In this document: positions 42,212 through 50,590 of the stretch, piece after piece
Numbering within the stretch: position 1 is the stretch's first letter
Layout: each line of letters begins with the position of its first letter
Source of the DNA: Chloroflexota bacterium
GTDB taxonomy: Bacteria; Chloroflexota; Dehalococcoidia; Bin125
DNA length: 64,000 nt
Assembly: GCA_003228175.2 (NCBI GenBank)
Contig: QGNQ01000005.1
Span: 41,826-105,825, forward strand
Reading direction: 5' to 3'
Position numbers and translations under genes: made by a program
The notes under the pieces: model-generated
Told to the model about the DNA's origin: nothing
Databases searched by the model: none
Seen by the model: the letters and a program-made list of their open reading frames with translations, nothing else

Positions 42212-43159
42212 CCCGGAGACGACCAGGACGACGTGCTTGCCCCGGAGGCGGGCCTGGGGGGTGTTCGTTTCCTGGAGGGCGGCGGCGGCGCTGGCGGCGC
42301 CCGAGGGCTCGGCCAAGACGTGGGCGAGGTCCAGGAGGGCGCGTACGGCTTCTTCGATCTCGGTGTCGTGGACGAGCAGGAAGTCGTCCAGCGTGGCGAG
42401 GATGCGGAGCGGGAAGGCGAAGGCGGAGCCGGTGGCGAGGCCCTCGGCGATTGTCGTGTTTGGGCGTTCGAGCGGCTTGCCGGCGCGCCAGGAGTCGTGG
42501 ACGGCAGGCGCCTGCGCCGACTGCACCGCCCAGACGCGTGCGGGGTGGTCGAGGCCGTCGCGAACGGTTATCCATCCGCAGGCGCCGGAACCGCCGCCGA
42601 GGGGCACGATGGCGATGTCGGTTTCGGGCTGCTGGGTCTCCAGGACCTCCAAGGCGGCCGTGCCGACGCCGGCGATCAGCAGCGGCTCATCCGAGGTGTG
42701 GATGTAACGGAGCCCTCGCTCGGCGGCGAACTCTCCCGCGGCGCGGCGGGCATCGTCGAAACGGGCGCCGGAGAGGGTGACCTGGGCGCCCAGCCGTCGC
42801 ATCGATGTGACCTTGTCGGGGTTCGCGTCCTGGGGGGCAAAGATGTGCGCGGGCACGCCGAAGCGCTGGGCGGCGAAAGCGATGGACTGGCCGTGATTGC
42901 CGGTTGAGGCGACGACGACGCCGGCCGTGCGGTCGGCAGGGGGTAGCTGCGAGATCAAGTTGATGCCGCCGCGCAGCTTGAAGACGTTGATCGGGTTCGC
43001 GGTTTCGAGCTTGAGCGAGACGTGCGCATCGAGGCGCTCAGAGAGGCCCGGGCTGTAGACCAACGGTGTTGGTGTTGGCATGTGCGCCGCGATGTTCGCC
43101 GCCGCGTCGCGAACGTCGGTCAGCGTGGGCGGGACCAGGCTGGGGTTGGACTCAGGCAT
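42173..43159 (-). CDS. PLP-dependent serine/threonine ammonia-lyase family protein
   Basis: A 328-residue fold-type II PLP enzyme. The PLP Lys is in NPINVFKLRGGINLI, the Asn loop in VVASTGNHGQSIAFAAQRFG, and the phosphate-binding glycine loop in VPLGGGSGACG. There is no C-terminal ACT domain, as in catabolic threonine dehydratases. A relative such as a diaminopropionate or hydroxyaspartate lyase is possible. ATG 43159 overlaps the DinB stop by eight bases. Its 3' end is the source of the 44-bp repeat. Confidence 0.83.
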   Translation of the reverse strand: MPESNPSLVPPTLTDVRDAAANIAAHMPTPTPLVYSPGLSERLDAHVSLKLETANPINVFKLRGGINLISQLPPADRTAGVVVASTGNHGQSIAFAAQRFGVPAHIFAPQDANPDKVTSMRRLGAQVTLSGARFDDARRAAGEFAAERGLRYIHTSDEPLLIAGVGTAALEVLETQQPETDIAIVPLGGGSGACGWITVRDGLDHPARVWAVQSAQAPAVHDSWRAGKPLERPNTTIAEGLATGSAFAFPLRILATLDDFLLVHDTEIEEAVRALLDLAHVLAEPSGAASAAAALQETNTPQARLRGKHVVLVVSGANITRDQLRAII

Positions 43160-43700
43160 GGTCGCCTGAGGTGGGCGCATCCCGATACTTGCGCCGCTGC
43201 TCGGACTGCAGGCCGGCGATGGTCTCCGCGGCGCGCCCGTAGATGTCAGGCGGGTCCCAGCCGTTGATGCCGGCGTAGGTGTCGATCTGGCTGCGATGGT
43301 GAATGTCGTGCTCGGTCATGAGCAGGAGTACGCGCCAGCCGGACATGGCACGGTCGGTGTCGATCATGGGGACCTTGCGGCGGAGCCAATCGTCAGGCGT
43401 GTCCTGCAAGGCCGCCTGGAGGCGCTGCGCGCTCTGCTCCAAGGCCGGCAGCCATTGCTCGCGGCTGTGAACGTCGGCCGGTTCCGGGGTGACCCAGCCG
43501 TGGCCGCTGTAGGCGCTGGCGAAGTACAGGCGGGAGGTGGCCATGTGCCCGACGATGCCGTTGATGTCCCAGGCCTTCTCGCCGGTGCCCTGGGCCGGTC
43601 TCCAGCCGTCGGCGGCGGGAGGGAGGGCGGCGACATCGCGGATGGCCCGTTGGTGCACGCCCTTGAAGTAGCGCAGGAAGTCCTCGATCGAGCTGAGCAT
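43152..43700 (-). CDS. DinB-family metal-dependent protein
   Basis: A 182-residue four-helix-bundle protein: MLSSIEDFLRYFKGVHQRAIRDV, NGIVGHMATSRLYFAS with the first His, and LLLMTEHDIHHRSQIDTYA with the HxxxH-type pair. These give the three His expected for DinB/YfiT proteins, some of which are thiol (bacillithiol or mycothiol) transferases. The gene lies between SRAP and the ammonia-lyase and overlaps the latter. A longer start at 43766 would run into the SRAP coding end. Confidence 0.83.
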   Translation of the reverse strand: MLSSIEDFLRYFKGVHQRAIRDVAALPPAADGWRPAQGTGEKAWDINGIVGHMATSRLYFASAYSGHGWVTPEPADVHSREQWLPALEQSAQRLQAALQDTPDDWLRRKVPMIDTDRAMSGWRVLLLMTEHDIHHRSQIDTYAGINGWDPPDIYGRAAETIAGLQSEQRRKYRDAPTSGDHA

Positions 43701-43708
43701 CGTGACCT

Positions 43709-44434
43709 CTATTCGAAGAGCGCGCCCTGCGAGGCGAGCTCCGCTTCCGGCTGCACGACGATGCATTCCGCATCGTCATTCTTGACGGAGTTGACCCGAC
43801 GCGAGACCGGGTCCGCAACGAGCAAGGACGGTGCGGCCGGGCGCAGGAAGGGGCGGACGGCGTCGGCATCGTTGCCGTCGTGGACCCACTCGGCGGCATC
43901 GTTGGGGGTGAGGATGACGGGCATGCGGTCGTGAATCGGTGCGACCGTGGCGTTCGCGTCCGTCGTCAGGATTGTGAACGTGCGTCGCCAGTCGTCGGGG
44001 GCGTTGTGGGGATCGGGCCGCCAGGATTCGTAGAGACCGGCGAGCAGGATCAGCCCGCCCTCGGGTCGATGAAACCAGAGGGGCTGGCGGGCGGTCTTGG
44101 GGCCGGTCCATTCGAAGAAGCCGTCGGCGGGGACGAGGCAGCGGCGTCGTTTCTGCCAGGCTGCGCGGAAGGCGCGACGCTTGTCGATGTCCTCGGCGCG
44201 GGCGTTGATCTGTGCGCCGGCGCGCTTGGCGTCGGTCGCCCAGGTGTTGACGAGGCCCCAGGTGGCGGCGAGGAGTTGTCGTTCTTCCTGCCGCTCACGC
44301 AGGATGAGGTGGCGGTCGGTGGGCGCGACGTTGAAGCGCGGGCGGTACTCGATGCCGTCGAAGGCGGCCGGGCCCAGGCCCAACTGCTCCGCGAGCTGTT
44401 GGGCCGTTGCTGTGAGTGTGAATCGGCCGCACAT
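43709..44434 (-). CDS. yedK: SOS-response-associated peptidase (SRAP/HMCES family)
   Basis: A 241-residue SRAP protein that shields abasic sites in single-stranded DNA by a covalent thiazolidine link through Cys2. The N-terminus MCGRFTLTA presents Cys2 after Met removal. Conserved RPRFNVAPTDRHLI, INARAEDIDKRRAFR, RCLVPADGFFEW, FTILTTDANATVAPIHDRMPVIL are present, including the catalytic Asn, Glu and His. TAAACT lies six bases before the ATG with no ribosome site, so the transcript is probably leaderless. No LexA box is visible. Confidence 0.92.
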   Translation of the reverse strand: MCGRFTLTATAQQLAEQLGLGPAAFDGIEYRPRFNVAPTDRHLILRERQEERQLLAATWGLVNTWATDAKRAGAQINARAEDIDKRRAFRAAWQKRRRCLVPADGFFEWTGPKTARQPLWFHRPEGGLILLAGLYESWRPDPHNAPDDWRRTFTILTTDANATVAPIHDRMPVILTPNDAAEWVHDGNDADAVRPFLRPAAPSLLVADPVSRRVNSVKNDDAECIVVQPEAELASQGALFE

Positions 44435-44545
44435 GGGGTGAGTTTAGCGAGCGTCGGCGCTGGTGCGGCAGTTGCTTGTCAGCATTGGCGGCAGGGGCGA
44501 CTATGCGCAGGCTGGCCGCTTCTTGGCGGTCGTGTGGGAGGACTT

Positions 44546-45367
44546 ATGCCCGATACTGTGCTTTTGGATCAGCGCTCTGACGGGGTCCTGCTGGTGACAC
44601 TGAATCGTCCCGAATCGCTGAACGCGATAAACACGGAACTGAGCACGGCGCTGCGCGAGACGCTGGCGGCGGCGGCGCAGGATCCGGATGTGCGCTGCGT
44701 GGCGCTGACCGGTGCGGGGCGCGCCTTCTGCGCCGGGGGTGACGTGAAGTCGATGCGGGAGCGGTCGTATCAAGAGGGGTTGGGCTCCGACGGCGAGTAC
44801 CACACGGAGATTGCGATCGCGGCGATGGAGGCGCGCCAGACGGGTGTCAGCGGGATTCTGCACACGATGCCCAAGCCCACGGTGGCGTTGGTGAACGGCT
44901 TTGCGATGGGGGCGGGGTTCGCGATCGCACTGGCCTGTGACCTGCGGCTGTGTTCGGAGAAGGCGAAGTTCGGTATGGCCTTTCGCAATGTGGGGCTGCC
45001 AGGCGATTTTGGCGGGTCCTACTTCCTGCCGCGCATCGTGGGGCAGGGGGTCGCGCGGGAGATCTTCTTCAGCGGCGAGCCGATCACGATGGACCGGGCG
45101 GAGGCGCTGGGGCTGGCGAACCGGGTCTATACGGCGGATGACTTCCTGCCGCAGGCGCTGGAGTACGTCAGTCGTTTGGGGCAGGGGCCGACGAAGGCGC
45201 TGGGGCGGATGAAAGCCAACCTGAACCGTTCCGGTGAGGACTCGACGATGGAAGAGATCCTCACGTCGGAGGCGGTGATGACACGTATGTCGCGCGACGA
45301 CGCGGACCACACGGGCGCCGTGCAGGCGTTCATCCAGGGCGACAAGCCCGTATTCAGCGGACGCTAG
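44546..45367 (+). CDS. Enoyl-CoA hydratase/isomerase family protein
   Basis: A 273-residue crotonase: VLLVTLNRPESLNAI, GAGRAFCAGGDVKSM for the first oxyanion hole, and NGFAMGAGFAIALACDLRL for the second. The position of the usual catalytic Glu reads KFGMAFRNVGLPGDFGGSYFLPR; Asp in GDFGG is where some isomerases hold an acid, so it may not be a plain hydratase. GGGAGG precedes the ATG. It is the first of three crotonases in a row. Confidence 0.87.
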   Translation: MPDTVLLDQRSDGVLLVTLNRPESLNAINTELSTALRETLAAAAQDPDVRCVALTGAGRAFCAGGDVKSMRERSYQEGLGSDGEYHTEIAIAAMEARQTGVSGILHTMPKPTVALVNGFAMGAGFAIALACDLRLCSEKAKFGMAFRNVGLPGDFGGSYFLPRIVGQGVAREIFFSGEPITMDRAEALGLANRVYTADDFLPQALEYVSRLGQGPTKALGRMKANLNRSGEDSTMEEILTSEAVMTRMSRDDADHTGAVQAFIQGDKPVFSGR

Positions 45368-45375
45368 GAGTGATG

Positions 45376-46188
45376 ATGTCCGATGCCCCGATCTTGGTCG
45401 ACAAGCGCGACGACGGCGTGGCGCTGATTACGCTGAATCGTCCGGACCGGCTGAATGCGATGTCGGCGGAGCTGCTGCGGCAACTGGCCGACGCTTTGAC
45501 CGATACGGCGGCGGATGAGGCGGTCCGCTGCGTGGCGATCACCGGCGCCGGCCGGGCGTTCTCTGCCGGTGGGGACGTGAAGGACATGGCGGACGACCGC
45601 CGGGCGGTGACCTTTGGCGGCGAGACGGACGAGGAAGCGTCGGGGCTGCTGGCGCGCGCGGCCCAGACGACAACGGGCGCGATTTACGCTCATCCGAAGC
45701 CGGTCGTGGCGCTGATCAACGGCGTCGTAGTGGGTGGGGCGCTGGGGCTGGCACTGGCCTGCGACGCTCGGCTGGCGTCGGAGCGGGCACGGATCGGCAC
45801 GGCGTTTCGGAACGTGGGACTGAGCGGCGATTTTGGCACGACGTATCTGCTGCCGCGGCTGGTGGGCTGGGGCCGGGCGCGGGAACTGTTCCTGACGGGC
45901 GACCTGCTGGATGCGGCGTCGGCGCGGGAGCTTGGTTTGGTGACGGCGGTGTATGCGGAGGACACGCTGCTCAGTGAGGGGCTGGCTTACTGCGCGCAGC
46001 TGGCGCAGGGCCCAACCAAGGCGTTCGGTCGGATGAAGGAGAACCTCAATTTCGGCGAGCACCACTCGCTACAGCAGACGCTGGCGCACGAGGCGCTGAA
46101 CCAGCGATTCAGTGCACTGGACTTCGATCACCACGAGGGGGCGACCGCCTTCGCGAACAAGCAGCAGCCCGCGTTCCAGGGGCGCTGA
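45376..46188 (+). CDS. Enoyl-CoA hydratase/isomerase family protein
   Basis: A 270-residue crotonase close to the preceding gene: VALITLNRPDRLNAM, GAGRAFSAGGDVKDM, NGVVVGGALGLALACDARL, and RNVGLSGDFGTTYLLPRLVG, sharing the SGDFG substitution and the LAQGPTKAFGRMKENL tail. It is probably a tandem duplicate. The ATG at 45376 is spaced five bases from AGGAG, itself inside the stop region of the gene before. ATG 45373 is an alternative. Confidence 0.87.
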   Translation: MSDAPILVDKRDDGVALITLNRPDRLNAMSAELLRQLADALTDTAADEAVRCVAITGAGRAFSAGGDVKDMADDRRAVTFGGETDEEASGLLARAAQTTTGAIYAHPKPVVALINGVVVGGALGLALACDARLASERARIGTAFRNVGLSGDFGTTYLLPRLVGWGRARELFLTGDLLDAASARELGLVTAVYAEDTLLSEGLAYCAQLAQGPTKAFGRMKENLNFGEHHSLQQTLAHEALNQRFSALDFDHHEGATAFANKQQPAFQGR

Positions 46189-46200
46189 GGAGGAACGACG

Positions 46201-47088
46201 ATGGAGTTCGGCAACTTCCGCGGATTCGAGGTCAGTCTGCGCGACCCGGGTATCGCCTGGATTGCGATGAACCAGCCCGAGCGCTTGAACGGGATGACGC
46301 ACCACCTCAAGCGCGACCTGCGTGAGGCGCTGATGCAGGCCCAGTTCGACGACGAGGTCCGCGTCGTGGTGATCACGGGCTCGGGCCGCGCGTTCAGCGC
46401 GGGCGACGACATTACGGGACGGCCGATCAACTTCGCGGAAGACGCGAAGGCGCTGGCCGGTCCGATCGCCAGCGGACACCACAATCCGATGGGCACCTAC
46501 TACGGTCTGCGGATGATCTCGCAGCCGCTGAACAAGGCGGTGCGTGAGCTGGACAAGATGACGATCGCGTCGATTAATGGGGTCGCGGTGCAGACGGGGC
46601 TGTCGCTGGCGCTGGCGTGCGACTTCCGCCTTGGCGCTGAGAGCGCGCGGCTGACGAGCGGCACGCTGCGTTTCGGGCTGCTGCCCGACGAAGGCGGCCA
46701 CAAGCTGATGGTGCAGCACATGGGCGTGACGAAGGCGATCGAGTTCTGCGCGCGCACGCAGTTCGCGACGGCGCAGGAGGCGCTGGAGTGGGGGATGCTC
46801 AACGAGGTCGTCCCGGATGCGGACCTGGAAGAGCGCACGATGGCGCTGGCGACGGAGCTGGCGAATGGCCCTCAGGTCGCGATGCGGCTGCTGAAGCGCA
46901 CGATGTACAACGCGGACGAGATGACGTGGGACCAGGCCTGCGACGACATCGCGACGAAGACGGCGCTGTCGGACTGGGACCCGGATGCGAAGGAGGGCGG
47001 AGTCTCGTTCAAGGAGAAGCGGGCGCCGGTCTTCAACAAGGAACTGGGCGTGGCGCGGGGGTTGCAGCCCTGGTCGTCGGGGTCGTAG
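46201..47088 (+). CDS. Enoyl-CoA hydratase/isomerase family protein
   Basis: A 295-residue crotonase, more distant from its two neighbours: GIAWIAMNQPERLNGMTHHL, GSGRAFSAGDDITGRPINF (first oxyanion hole), NGVAVQTGLSLALACDFRL, and LRFGLLPDEGGHKLMVQHMG. Here the acid position has DEGG, nearer to the Glu of true hydratases. The C-terminal part (VSFKEKRAPVF) is standard. GAGGAACG lies before the ATG. It ends the three-gene run. Confidence 0.87.
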   Translation: MEFGNFRGFEVSLRDPGIAWIAMNQPERLNGMTHHLKRDLREALMQAQFDDEVRVVVITGSGRAFSAGDDITGRPINFAEDAKALAGPIASGHHNPMGTYYGLRMISQPLNKAVRELDKMTIASINGVAVQTGLSLALACDFRLGAESARLTSGTLRFGLLPDEGGHKLMVQHMGVTKAIEFCARTQFATAQEALEWGMLNEVVPDADLEERTMALATELANGPQVAMRLLKRTMYNADEMTWDQACDDIATKTALSDWDPDAKEGGVSFKEKRAPVFNKELGVARGLQPWSSGS

Positions 47089-47107
47089 GGCGGGCGAATC
47101 GCTCGGA

Positions 47108-48139
47108 CTAAGTCTGGGCGGGCTCGGCGGCCGGTGGGGCGCTGATGCCAGCGGCGTGGGCCAGGAGTTCGTAGGAGCGCTGCCGGGCGGCAGGGTCGTG
47201 GGTGATGGTGAGGACGACGAATTCGTCGACCGCGTAGGTGGTGCTGAGCGCCTCCAGCTTGTCGAGGCAGTGCTGTGGCGAGCCGTAGATGGAGAGGCCT
47301 TGCATGTGCTCGATGTAGTCGAGTTCGCGCTCGTTGTAGGGGAACGTGCGCGCGGTCTCGACGGAGGGGATGCCGCCACCCATGCCGCGGTTGCTCATGA
47401 TGCGCCAGCACCAGCGGCTCCAGGAGAGGTCTTTGGCTTCGGCGTCGGTGTCGGCGCAGGTGACCGAGACGCCCATGTTGGCGCGAGGCTGAGCGAGGGC
47501 GGGGGAGGGCTGGAACTGCTCGCGGTAGTTGCGGATTACCGTTTCGCCGCCTTCAGGACTGATGAACTGCGCGAAGGAGAAAGCCCAGCCCAGCTCCGCC
47601 GCGTAGGTGGCGCTGACAGTCGATGAACCGAGCAGCCAGAGCTCCGGTAGGCCGCCCACCTCCGGCATGGCGCGGACCTCGCGGAAGGGGTGCTCAGGCG
47701 GCAGGTCGCCGGCCAGGTAGCCGTAGAGGTCCATGAGTTGCTCGGGGTAGTGCTCGATGCCGAGGGCGCCGGGGCCGTGGGCGAGTGCGCGTGCGGTGCG
47801 ACCGTCGCTGCCGGGGGCGCGGCCGACGCCGAGGTCGACGCGGCCGGGGTACATGGCTTCGATCAGGTGAAACGCTTCGGCCACCTTGAGCGAGCTGTAG
47901 TGGCTCAGCATGACGCCACCGGAGCCCACACGGATGCGTTGGGTGCGTGCGGCGATCTGGGGGATCATGACTTCTGGGGCGGGACAGGCGAGCGAGGTGG
48001 TGTTGTGGTGTTCGGCGAGCCAGTAGCGCGCGTAGCCGAGTCGATCGGCGAGGGCGGCGAGGGCGAACGTCTCTTGGATGGCCTGGGCGGCGCCGCCGCC
48101 GGCGGGAATGGGGATCTGATCGAGCACGCTGAGTTGCAT
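47108..48139 (-). CDS. LLM-class oxidoreductase, MsnO8/TIGR03558-like
   Basis: A 343-residue luciferase-family group 1 protein: MQLSVLDQIPIPAGG at the start, YARYWLAEHHNTTSLACPAPEV, GSGGVMLSHYSSLKVAEAF, ELWLLGSSTVSATYAAELG, and GSPQHCLDKLEAL. The LSVLDQ start and AEHHN motif are group hallmarks. TACCCT lies seven bases before the ATG, so it may be leaderless. It is divergent from the aminotransferase gene. Confidence 0.87.
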   Translation of the reverse strand: MQLSVLDQIPIPAGGGAAQAIQETFALAALADRLGYARYWLAEHHNTTSLACPAPEVMIPQIAARTQRIRVGSGGVMLSHYSSLKVAEAFHLIEAMYPGRVDLGVGRAPGSDGRTARALAHGPGALGIEHYPEQLMDLYGYLAGDLPPEHPFREVRAMPEVGGLPELWLLGSSTVSATYAAELGWAFSFAQFISPEGGETVIRNYREQFQPSPALAQPRANMGVSVTCADTDAEAKDLSWSRWCWRIMSNRGMGGGIPSVETARTFPYNERELDYIEHMQGLSIYGSPQHCLDKLEALSTTYAVDEFVVLTITHDPAARQRSYELLAHAAGISAPPAAEPAQT

Positions 48140-48244
48140 GGCGGACAGGGTAGGGAGTGGCGGGCGAAGTGTCCGTCGCGGCGGACCCAGCCCGTACACT
48201 GACGTGCATAGACTGGCCTGAATAGACCGGCAGCAGGAGGCCCC

Positions 48245-49555
48245 ATGACGACTGAGATCCCAACGCCCACGGGCGATCTGGAAGCGGAGTTGCAGGCGGT
48301 TGCCGTGCGCGTCGCGGCGCAGTGGGACGCGCGTGATCCGGCTGATTCGCAGAGCGCGCATCTGCGGGGGCTGTCGGCGGGTACGATCACGGACTGGGGC
48401 TTGGCCGGTGAGGGGCTGAAGTCGAAGCAGCCACCAATCTCGATGTCGGGAGGCATTCCGGACGCGGCGACGCAGCCCAAGGCGGGGCTGCTGCGGGCGA
48501 TGGAGCGGGCGCTGGCCGTGCCGGATGACAGCCCGCTGGTCTACGGGGGTCCGCTGGGCTACGAGCCGCTGCGGACGGAGATCGGGAAATACTTCGCGCG
48601 CGACCACGCGGAGATACCCGGCGCCGATCACTTCATGCTGACCAACGGCGCGGCGGGCGCGATTGATATGGCGGCGTCGCTGTTGCTGGACCGTGGCGAC
48701 GTGGTGATCTCCGAGATGCCGACGTTCGCGGGGTCGCTGCGCACCTTCCGCGGACACGGGGTGGATGTCGTTGGGGTGCACCTCGACGAGGAGGGCATTC
48801 GTCTGGATCAGGTGGAGGCGCAGATCGCGCGCCTGCGTGCCGAAGGCCGGACGCCGCGGCTGATCTATACGATCCCGACCTTCCACAACCCAACCGGCAT
48901 CACGACGTCGTTGCAGCGTCGGATCGACTTGGTCGATCTGGCGGCACGGGAGGGGATCTACATCCTGGAGGACACGGCCTACAGTGAGCTGTTCTTCACG
49001 CCGGAACGACCGCCGACGATCTCGTCGGTGGCGGGCGGGCGGGGCGTGTTGACGGCGGGGACGTTCTCGAAGGTGATCGCGACGGGGTTGCGGATCGGTT
49101 GGTTACAGGCTGAACCGGCGCTGATCGATCTGATGCTGCCGGCCCGGTTCGATATGGGGAACAGTCCGCTGCTGCACCGCATGCTGCACGAGTTCATGGT
49201 GGGGGGCGAGTTCGCGCCGCACGTGGAGCAGATGCGACGGGTGTACTCGGACAAGGTCGATGCGCTGACCGAGACGCTGCGTGACGCGGGCGAGCCGTAT
49301 TTCGACTTCACGAAGCCCGAAGGCGGCTTCTTCCTGTGGCTGCGCCTGCGGGAGGGGCTGAACTGCCGCGACGTGCAGCAGGCCGGCTTCGAGGAGGGGG
49401 CGATCTTCGCGCCCGGTGTCGTCTTCTACCCGGGCGGCGACCCGGATGGGGATCAGGACGCGTTGCGGCTGGCGTACTCCTGGACCCGGATCGACGACCT
49501 GGTCGCGGGCGCGGAGCGGGTCTTGGCGGCCTGCGCGCGGGTGTCGGGGAAGTAG
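48245..49555 (+). CDS. PLP-dependent aminotransferase, class I/II (2-aminoadipate transaminase-like)
   Basis: A 436-residue fold-type I aminotransferase. It has YGGPLGYEPLRTEIGKYF, MLTNGAAGAIDMAASLLLD (PLP phosphate region), YTIPTFHNPTGITTSLQRR, ILEDTAYSEL, and the PLP Lys in AGTFSKVIATGLRIGWLQ. This matches LysN/MocR-type aminotransferases without a DNA-binding domain. GCAGGAGG precedes the ATG; TACACT at 48195-48200 is a likely -10. The amino donor and acceptor are not predictable. Confidence 0.88.
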   Translation: MTTEIPTPTGDLEAELQAVAVRVAAQWDARDPADSQSAHLRGLSAGTITDWGLAGEGLKSKQPPISMSGGIPDAATQPKAGLLRAMERALAVPDDSPLVYGGPLGYEPLRTEIGKYFARDHAEIPGADHFMLTNGAAGAIDMAASLLLDRGDVVISEMPTFAGSLRTFRGHGVDVVGVHLDEEGIRLDQVEAQIARLRAEGRTPRLIYTIPTFHNPTGITTSLQRRIDLVDLAAREGIYILEDTAYSELFFTPERPPTISSVAGGRGVLTAGTFSKVIATGLRIGWLQAEPALIDLMLPARFDMGNSPLLHRMLHEFMVGGEFAPHVEQMRRVYSDKVDALTETLRDAGEPYFDFTKPEGGFFLWLRLREGLNCRDVQQAGFEEGAIFAPGVVFYPGGDPDGDQDALRLAYSWTRIDDLVAGAERVLAACARVSGK

Positions 49556-49585
49556 ATTCGCGTCCCTGCAGGGCCGGAGGCTTGC

Positions 49586-50590
49586 CTAGGGCTCTTCTTC
49601 ATGCTGCCGCTCCTGGTCAGTCGCCGGGCGCTCGGCCCAGACGGCGGGGAGATTCGCGCGCAGGAACTCGCCGATCTTGGCCATGACTTGCTTGGACTCG
49701 GGCAGGTCCGGGAAGGCGGGGAAGACGTGCGGCATCTCGGGGTAGATCTCCTCACGTACGTCGACGCCCATCATGTGGGCCAGGGCTGCAAGGCGGGCCG
49801 TGTCGTCGCGGAAGACTTCGTGGTCACCGGCAATCAGATAGAGCGGCGGCAGGTCTTGCAGGTCGGCGAAGACGGGCGAGATTAAGGGGAAGTTGGTCAG
49901 CAGCCCGCCGGGTAGGACCCATTCGATGAGGCGGTCTGTGAAGGCCCGACTGGTCATCAGGTCCTCGTCGGCACGGGTCTGCCAGGACTTGCCGGAGAGT
50001 GTTAGGTCTGCCCAGGCGGAGAGGGTGAAGGCGGCGTCCGCTTGGCGGTCGCCGAGGTCGCGAATCTTGACCATGGCGCCGATGGCCAGGCCACCGCCGG
50101 AGGAGTCGCCGGCGATGAAGGCGGCGCTGGCTTTGCCCGGGCCGTTGGGGCCGTTGGCGGTCATCCAGGCGAAGGCGGGGACGGTGTCGCGGATGGCGGC
50201 GGGACAGGGGTGCTCGGGGGCGAGGCGGTAGTCGAGCGCGAGGACCGCCATGCCGGATGCGGCCGAGATGCGGCTGGTGAGATTGCGATGCGTGCCGGGG
50301 CTGCCCGTCACGTAGCCGCCGCCGTGGAGGTAGAGGATGCGGCGGTCCGGGTCCGCGTCGGGGGCCAGCACCCATTCGGCGGGGGTCTGCTCAGGCCCGT
50401 CGGCGGATGCGCCGGGTCCCTGCACCAGGGTTGGCGTGATTGTGGTGTGCGCGATGGGCGGGGAGTTGCGGCTGGTCGCGCGCAGTTCCTGGATGGTCTG
50501 AGGCACGGTCTGGGGATGGGCGCGCAGCCAGCGCCGGGCGCGCTCGATCGGGGTGGGCCGGGTGGGGGAGGCGTCGTCGGCTGGGGTCAT
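49586..50590 (-). CDS. Alpha/beta hydrolase, hormone-sensitive-lipase (HSL) type
   Basis: A 334-residue esterase-like protein. It has the HSL signature YLHGGGYVTGSPGTHR, the nucleophile elbow AGDSSGGGLAIG with Ser, an acidic residue in IAGDHEVFRDD and the His in EMPHVFPAF, so the triad is complete. The ATG at 50590 overlaps the stop of the M20 gene (ATGA), so the two form an operon. It is probably a carboxylesterase or acetyl-hydrolase. Confidence 0.88.
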   Translation of the reverse strand: MTPADDASPTRPTPIERARRWLRAHPQTVPQTIQELRATSRNSPPIAHTTITPTLVQGPGASADGPEQTPAEWVLAPDADPDRRILYLHGGGYVTGSPGTHRNLTSRISAASGMAVLALDYRLAPEHPCPAAIRDTVPAFAWMTANGPNGPGKASAAFIAGDSSGGGLAIGAMVKIRDLGDRQADAAFTLSAWADLTLSGKSWQTRADEDLMTSRAFTDRLIEWVLPGGLLTNFPLISPVFADLQDLPPLYLIAGDHEVFRDDTARLAALAHMMGVDVREEIYPEMPHVFPAFPDLPESKQVMAKIGEFLRANLPAVWAERPATDQERQHEEEP

